NCBI GenBank assembly: GCA_947095585.1
Contig: OX352766.1
Coordinates: 19,520,939 to 19,584,938, forward strand
Length of the DNA: 64,000 nucleotides
Source of the DNA: Nephrocerus scutellatus
Taxonomy: Eukaryota > Arthropoda > Insecta > Diptera > Pipunculidae
Reading direction: 5' to 3'
In this document: positions 56,025 to 64,000 of the stretch, piece by piece
How positions within the stretch are numbered: position 1 is the stretch's first letter
How the letters are laid out: every line of letters starts with the position of its first letter
Notes under the pieces: model-generated
Databases searched by the model: none
Seen by the model: only the letters and a program-made list of their open reading frames with translations
What the model was told of the DNA's origin: nothing
Translations under genes and position numbers: made by a program

Positions 56025-57128
56025 GAAATTACTCTCTTCTGAGACAGCAGTTGGCCTCTGATTGAATGTTAATTGTTGAATAATTTTGTAAAAAATTGTA
56101 GCTTTTGTAATATTTCAATAGTTCGAGAATAACTAATTTTAATAAAATGAATATGAACGACGATAAATGTGAATTCGCTTTGAGAAATCTTGTGCATTAA
56201 CTGACTTATACTCTTATAATGTTAATTACAGCATCATTATGTTAAAAACAATTTCCTTTTTTAACTTTTTAACCATCTGTATACCGTAAACTTAAAGTTT
56301 AAATATTTTTATAATTAATATACTTAAATAGGAAGAATTAAGCGATAATTCTAATTAATGCGACTTCGTTTTGGGATGGTGTAAATTTTCTTGTGTTTTG
56401 AATGAGATACTTTTGTAATGTTAATTATAGCTTCATTTTTATACAATTTGAATCTTTTACAATTGTTTAATCATTCGTAGCTAACCGGTAAAATATTGAT
56501 GTAAACAGTATATTTAAATCACAAGAATAAAAAGATTATAATTCTAAAAATGCGTCTTTGTTTTGTGAAGCTCGGTGTTCATTGACTGAGAGACTGGCAT
56601 TTTTATAATGTTAAATTTAGCTTCATTTTTATATAAAAAATTATCTTTTATAATTTTTTCCTTATTTATATATAGTAAACTATCAGTAAAAAGGGATGTA
56701 TATAGTTAATATATGTATATAATATGAATAAAACGATTATAAATCCAAAAGATGGGATTTCGTTTTGTGAAAATCTGTGTTTAAAATGATTTTTTTTAGA
56801 AGATTATTACTTAAATATATTAAAACTAATATCTGCAATACAAGGAAATATTGTCTAATTTAAATAACAAAAAATAAATTACTGTAATACTTTTTATTAT
56901 AATTAAAAAAAGGAAAAACAGTTCAAACTTTTATGCACAAAATACCAAATGACACTGAAATGAAAATTTCTTAATATAGTCTTCTCTAGGCGATTCTCAA
57001 CTTTTCAAGTACGGTATACCATACGCCTTATTGATATTAAAAAATTTAAAACTTAAATCTTGGCGATCGTGCTGTTTGCTAGTTATTAGATATACGGAAA
57101 TCGTGTTTTTTTTTTTCAAGAATTAAAA
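56025..57128. repeat. Diverged tandem repeats upstream of H1, U6
   Basis: Three-block array, with the GAATTAAGCG form seen in U1-U3. The H1 promoter region is at its right end. Confidence 0.65.
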
Positions 57129-57820
57129 ATGTCTGATACTGTTGTAGCCGCTTCCCCTGTCGCAGTTGCCGTTGGCGCTGAGAAAAAAGTTGTCAAGAAG
57201 ACTGCTGGTGCTGCCAAGAAACCGTCAGCGACACCGGCTCATCCGCCAACTCAAGAAATGGTCGATGCATGATTAAGACTCTTAAGGAACGTGGTGGCTC
57301 ATCACTTTTGGCTATTAAGAAATATATTGCTGCCACATACAAGGTTGATGTCCAAAAATTAGCTCCTTTCATTAAAAAGTATTTGAAAAATGGCGTTGTC
57401 AGTGGAAAATTGATCCAAACCAAAGGTAAGGGTGCCTCTGGCTCGTTTAAATTATCAGCTGCTGCTAGTAAGGAACCTAAAGCGCCAAAGGCAAAATCCT
57501 CTGAGAAGAAGAAGGCAGTCACCGCAGCGAAAAAGAAGCCAGCAACAGCAGTCAAAAAAGTTACTGCCTCATCTGGCGAGAAGAAAGTGAAAAAATCTGC
57601 AGCTACTAAAAAAGTGGTAGAGAAGAAAAAAACTGAAAAAGCTAAAGCTAAAAACATTAAGAAGGCAGGTGGAGCTGTTAAGGCTAAAACACCGAAACCA
57701 AAAGCTACTGCTTCAAGTGTTAAGGCAAAGGCTGCTGCTAAACCAAAAGCTGTTATCGCTCCTGCAGTTAAACCGAAAAAAGTCGCTTCAGCAGCGAAGA
57801 AAGCAGCACCTAAAAAGTAA
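57129..57820 (+). pseudogene. H1: Linker histone H1, one-base frameshift (U6)
   Basis: A single C is missing in GTCGATGCATCG (here GTCGATGCATG). This creates an in-frame TGA at 57270-57272, so only 47 codons, the N-tail and the first residues of the globular domain, are read. The rest of the 230-codon frame is intact from 57271. The change is either a recent mutation or an assembly base error; the run is not a homopolymer. Confidence 0.9.
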
Positions 57821-57884
57821 ATTGTTCACTTTTTGGTTTTCAAGACGGTCAGGAAATAATCGTTTTGAAGTTAAAATAACAAAA

Positions 57885-57900
57885 AGCCCTTTTCAGGGCT
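57885..57900 (+). terminator. Histone 3' stem-loop of H1, U6
   Basis: AGCCCTTTTCAGGGCT. Confidence 0.93.
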
Positions 57901-58056
57901 ACCAAAACTTTAACCAAAGAGAAAAATAAGTTTCAATAGACTGAATTTCTTTATTTTACATGACATTGACATAACATAGACAACTAGGTATTTCTTTTCT
58001 AATAGGCCACATCTCATAAAAATCAACAATTTGACGTATTTTGGATTTTAACAGGA

Positions 58057-58191
58057 AAGCCGTCAGACTTAATGACTGATTAACAAATAAATTGTGATGA
58101 TAAATAATAATGCTGATTTTTTAATGAGATATTTTTTTTTTAACAAAAATGATAAAAAATTATTTGTTAATCAGTTATTGTCTGACGGTTT
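58057..58191. repeat. Imperfect inverted repeat in H1-H3 spacer, U6
   Basis: Arms as in U1. The left flank has two changes (TTGGATTTTAAC for TTGCATTTAAAC type). Confidence 0.7.
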
Positions 58192-58552
58192 AGCATATTA
58201 AGGTGTTTTAATGCTATATATATAGCCAAACAAAAACATTTTTTCTGAAAAATTCTGAACGAATAAAAATTTACCTTGAGCAGAGCTAGCTGAAGCTACT
58301 GATTATATGGCAATCAGAATACTACAGTAGGAAAAATGAAAAATTAAAAAAAAACGAAAAGTTCATCCATATACAGATTTTGTGACACCTCAATTACGAG
58401 TAGCGAGTAATCTAATAAAATAATTAGTAAATAATATGTTTATTTAAAACTAAGATGATATCTTCCCTTTATAAATTAGATTTTATTTAATTTTTTTTAT
58501 CACCAGTCAATTATGCAGATGTAATGTATTAACTAGCAACATAATTGCCATT

Positions 58553-59586
<1,034 letters not shown>

Positions 59587-59628
59587 ATTCTATTCAATCA
59601 TTTGCGTTCTATCAGTAAAATATCAATC

Positions 59629-59644
59629 GGTCCTTTTCAGGACC
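59629..59644 (+). terminator. Histone 3' stem-loop of H4, U7
   Basis: GGTCCTTTTCAGGACC. Confidence 0.95.
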
Positions 59645-60227
59645 ACAAAATAAATTCATAAAGAAGATACTTTTTAGGTTTCAATAGTTTTTTAAAAATG
59701 TCCGTATAGAATTATTATTTATTATAATTGAAATTTTTACTTTGGCTTTTTGCAACACTTGAGAAAAATTTAAAAAATTCATAATGAAATGTGGACGTTC
59801 TCTGTCTGCCATATTGCTGTTCTCCTCTTTCAATGTGTCGTCGCCCAATCAAAATTTAAGTATTCCTTTGTTATTAATTAAAACTCGTGTTGCTAAGCTA
59901 CGCAATTTCTATAATCAAGCAATTAAATTAAATTTAATAATAATATCGTATATTATCATGGTTGTGAAACAGTTTTCGCTGTAAAATGCTAAGTTGCTGT
60001 GTGCTGACCACAAAACTAATATTATAATCTAATCACCACACCAAACTCAATATTTCAACCAATTGCACAAAAATAATATCGTATACACTAGTGTTGTGAA
60101 AAGTAAATTAGTAGTTGAATTTGTAATGATAATTTCTTTAAATTAGTAACCTTTATTTCTTTTATGTTTTGTAATTCTATTCTTTTTGATATTAATAAAA
60201 GTTATCCCTTCTCATAAGAAAATTTGT
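59645..60227. other. H4-H2A convergent spacer, U7
   Basis: AT-rich, no supported gene. Confidence 0.7.
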
Positions 60228-60243
60228 CGTCCTGAAAAGGACG
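60228..60243 (-). terminator. Histone 3' stem-loop of H2A, U7
   Basis: Reverse-strand CGTCCTTTTCAGGACG. Confidence 0.92.
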
Positions 60244-60286
60244 GTTTTTTTAGTAATTTGTTCGTTTCTCTTTTGCGCACAGAAAT

Positions 60287-60610
<324 letters not shown>

Positions 60611-60621
60611 CTAAAAATACA

Positions 60622-60653
60622 TATAATCATGGCATGTTTGAGTTTTAGTCATA
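60622..60653 (+). promoter_or_regulatory. H2B core promoter, U7
   Basis: TATAATC at 60622 with a start-site candidate near 60653. Confidence 0.62.
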
Positions 60654-60747
60654 GTTATTGTGGAATCGGTGTAGTGAACAACTGTGGCGAGTTTGTAGTT
60701 ATTGGTTATTCTATTCTATTTGTTGAGAGTTGAGTTAAATTTTCATA

Positions 60748-61119
60748 ATGCCGCCAAAGACAAGTGGAAAAGCAGAAAAGAAAGCTGGAAAGGCCCAGAA
60801 AAATATTACTAAGCCTGGTAAAAAGAACAAGCGCAAGAGGAAGGAAAGCTACGCAATTTACATTTACAAAGTGTTGAAGCAAGTCCATCCAGATACTGGT
60901 ATCTCATCAAAAGCCATGAGTATCATGAACAGTTTTGTCAATGATATTTTTGAACGTATCGCTGCCGAAGCCTCCCGCTTGGCACATTACAACAAACGTT
61001 CGACAATCACAAGTCGGGAAATACAGACTGCTGTTCGTCTTTTACTTCCCGGAGAGTTGGCCAAGCATGCGGTCAGTGAAGGAACAAAAGCTGTTACTAA
61101 ATATACCAGCTCTAAGTAA
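60748..61119 (+). CDS. H2B: Histone H2B (U7), intact
   Basis: 123 residues, consensus protein (Ser6, Asp66), with TATA box and stem-loop present. The far-upstream part of the divergent promoter is missing, as in U1, U5 and U6. Confidence 0.98.
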   Translation: MPPKTSGKAEKKAGKAQKNITKPGKKNKRKRKESYAIYIYKVLKQVHPDTGISSKAMSIMNSFVNDIFERIAAEASRLAHYNKRSTITSREIQTAVRLLLPGELAKHAVSEGTKAVTKYTSSK

Positions 61120-61170
61120 ATTTCGGCGTCATCTTATCTTTGTCTTTTTTAAGACACCACCAAATAAAAA

Positions 61171-61186
61171 GGCCCTTTTCAGGGCC
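61171..61186 (+). terminator. Histone 3' stem-loop of H2B, U7
   Basis: GGCCCTTTTCAGGGCC. Confidence 0.95.
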
Positions 61187-62070
61187 ACAAAATGATTCAA
61201 CAAACAATATGTAACTCGAACGCAATTTAATTAGTATATTTATGTACTAATTGTTATCAACTAAAAACTTCAATATAATGTACCTACCTACATACAAAAC
61301 ATAATAAAATAAAATTGGAAAACCTCATAAAGACTACGTTAGTTAGTGTATGGTGTCATCTTAAATGAAAATGATTATGGCTTCATATAAATTCTGTACT
61401 CTTGGTACGGTACTGCTGCTATAGCTTCGTAAAAATTTGGTACAATGAGATTGAACATGTTTATTAGTCACATTAGGTGTGTGGTACAAAGATAAATAAT
61501 AATTGAAAAAACCTCTAAAGTCTACTGTTCAAACCACAATCATATAAAAAAATTCTGAAGGGTACTGACAAATTTGAAAATTCTTATTAGAAATGTATAT
61601 ATTCCAGTTGGAATTGGTACGATTGTCTGTAGCTATGTATTTTGCATTAAAACAGCTAAACCGTCAGACAATGACTGATTAACAAGTAATGTTAAGCAAT
61701 TATGCCCATTTCATAATGTAATATTTATAAACAAAACTAATTTAATAAAAAAAATGCAGTTTTACCAGTTTTTTTTCTTTTTCTGATGGTCCTTATGGTG
61801 TTTTTTGAGACTTTTGAGGGTATTTTGGGAGTCTTCTGGGCATCTTTTGGAAGTGTTTTAGAGGTCTATTTTTTGTTTTGAAACGACAAAGAATTATAAC
61901 TTCTAACGCGCGTACATAAGCACACGCGTCCACTTTTTTATGTTATGCTGTTATCAGTCAATATATGGAGATGCAGTGTATTAACCAGCATCATAATCTA
62001 TTTTAAGGACGTTTTTCTTTTTTATAATATAATTGTGTAACCTAATGAAAATGTTTGTCATTCATACATA
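61187..62070. other. H2B-H1 spacer, left part, U7
   Basis: As in U1. No gene is seen. Confidence 0.65.
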
Positions 62071-63730
62071 GAGTCATAATCGAGCGCTCAACACGAGCAC
62101 ACGCAGATCACGCATAATATCGTCTAGCTACCTGCTAACCGATTAAAAAAAACCCCAAAACCAAAAGCGAGCATTTCGCTACCTGCTACTTTTTTATTTT
62201 TTATTATTTCACTAATTATTTTTTAATTTCAAAAATATTTTTTTTCCAGTTATTAGCAATTTATTTTCAGAAAAGAGTTTCCTTTCGATCAGCTCTATGA
62301 AATAGGGAAAAAAGCAAAAACTAAGGAAAAAGTCAACGAGGTCTTATCCTTCATTAAGCAACAAGTCACCAAAGATGGTGGGGATTTCCTCTTGTCGTTG
62401 TACCAAAGGCTAGATGAAGTGAACCAGCTGTGCGATTCAGCGACTTCAGAGGAGGAAAATATGAGTGCTGTCGAGGAATCGGATACTGAAGCGTCCGAAT
62501 CCAGCAGCGAAGGAGAGGATAATTCTAGCGACGAAGATAGTCGCAAGGAACGATCATCTCCCGAAACCATGCCAGTAAAGGCAAAAAGAAGATTGTCTGC
62601 CAGTTCCAGACCATCATCACCACCAACTTCATCTCCGCCTGGAGTAGCCATAATGTCAGGATTGCGCCAAAACCAATTGTTGTGGAGAAAACAACAAAAC
62701 CAAAAGAGGTGCAACGTAAAACTGTGCAGGCATCACAACCAACCGCTCAAGGAAACATAATCACACAGAGTACTGGAGCAGCAACAAAACCATTTGCTAT
62801 GCCACCAATAGTCTGCTTCAGACTGAACGTCGCTGAACTCTCAAAGTTCACGAAGAGTGCCAATTTTAGTTGCAGAATTCGCAACATCAATAGCAGCAAA
62901 TCGGTCGTTACAGCCATGAACAAAGACGGCCACCAGCGAATTCGGTCTTTCCTACAGTCGGGAAAGACCAAACGGCTCTAGAACATCAAACCAGGTCCTG
63001 ATGATTTTAAGAAGCTGAACTCTCTGGTCGGAAAGCGTATTTCTATTCCAGAGAGTATCACGTTTGCAGATAAAGTAGCATCCAGTCCTGTTGAAAAAGC
63101 CGAAGCCTTTGCCTGCCATTTTGAAAGGAGCTTTACGGACCGACCACCAACGCATCTTCCAGATTTTTTGGAAGAGGTGGAAAGTCTTGTGGAAGACGCC
63201 ACTTCTGCAAGTAATCCTGTAGTGCGGTTAAGTGAAGAAAACCCCGCTAACGCACCCGTAGAAGTGGATATGTTTACCTGAACAGCTGTTGTCAGTAATT
63301 TAATTATGAGTGGAAACTCAAAAAAATCATCGGGCATTGACGGGATTTCTAACTTTTTGCTTAAAAAGTTACCGGGTATGGCAATCTTGATGTTAACCAT
63401 CATTTTCAACAATTGCCTTAACAATGGTTAGTTTCCAGACAACTGAAAGGTGGCCAAAGTAATACCCAATATTCGGAGTCGTTGATCCGTAAAAAGATCA
63501 ATATACGTTTTGTTCGGAAGAAGCCTTATTCCTTCCTTTTAATTCGGTTTCCGAGAGAAGCACTTTACGATGCACCCTCTGCTGTAACTTCACTGTAATG
63601 TCACTCGAGGACTGAACGTTAAAAGCAGTACAGTAGCCTGTTTGCTAGACATCGAAAAAGCCTTCGATAGTGTATGGATCAACGGGCTACTGTTCAAACT
63701 TATTAGATTTGGTTTCCCCAATTATATTGT
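62071..63730 (+). mobile_element. Old internally deleted Jockey-clade relic, U7
   Basis: Same structure as the U1 relic. Confidence 0.88.
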
Positions 63731-64000
63731 GAAATTACTCTCTTCTGAGACAGCAGTTGGCCTCTGATTGAATGTTAATTGTTGAATAATTTTGTAAAAA
63801 ATTGTAGCTTTTGTAATATTTCAATAGTTCGAGAATAACTAATTTTAATAAAATGAATATGAACGACGATAAATGTGAATTCGCTTTGAGAAATCTTGTG
63901 CATTAACTGACTTATACTCTTATAATGTTAATTACAGCATCATTATGTTAAAAACAATTTCCTTTTTTAACTTTTTAACCATCTGTATACCGTAAACTTA
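63731..64000. repeat. Start of the tandem repeats upstream of H1, U7 (cut by window end)
   Basis: First partial block and the beginning of the second. H1 and H3 of this unit lie outside the window. Confidence 0.65.

Overview
This is a 64 kb stretch of the tandem replication-dependent histone gene array of a higher fly. The H2A, H2B and H3 proteins look like those of Drosophila and its relatives (H2A appears identical to the Drosophila protein from memory, and H1 has the typical fly globular domain). The unit order and directions, H4(+) H2A(-) H2B(+) H1(+) H3(-), are those of the classic fly quintet. The DNA is AT-rich. I cannot name the species; a schizophoran fly is my best estimate.

Layout. 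Seven units, called U1 to U7 here, follow one another head to tail. Their H4 genes start at 750, 9977, 18603, 31536, 43660, 51575 and 59275, so units are about 7.7 to 12.9 kb long. Most of the length differences come from retrotransposon insertions. Each unit has divergent H3-H4 and H2A-H2B promoters, convergent H4-H2A and H1-H3 spacers, and a histone 3' stem-loop after each gene. The H2B-H1 spacer carries an old, internally deleted, plus-strand retrotransposon relic, followed by diverged tandem repeats of about 190-200 bp in front of H1.

Mobile elements. One family of Jockey-clade non-LTR retrotransposon dominates. The copy at 20053-25014 is full length, with an intact gag-like ORF1 (three CCHC-type knuckles) and an intact endonuclease/reverse transcriptase ORF2. 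Other minus-strand copies lie at 1-506, 8216-9727, 15280-18358 and 32986-37492 (a chimera of two subfamilies). Every junction that can be read places the element at the start site of H3 or H2A, in the same direction as the gene, with 12-14 bp target duplications. The inferred priming nick is exactly 14 bases from the shared TATTTATACC (the reverse-strand TATA box) in both promoters. This is the main discovery in the window: a retrotransposon that appears to target the core promoters of H2A and H3.

State of the genes. All seven H4 genes are intact. H2A is badly hit: four of seven copies have lost their start and promoter through one shared deletion, and two of the three intact reading frames are cut off from their TATA box by a retrotransposon. 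U2 lacks H2B. U4 H2B lacks its first 30 codons. U5 H2B and U5 H3 have out-of-frame deletions. U6 H1 has a one-base frameshift. U6 H3 has lost its 3' stem-loop. No unit in the window has all five genes intact behind native promoters, so the organism presumably relies on further units outside it.
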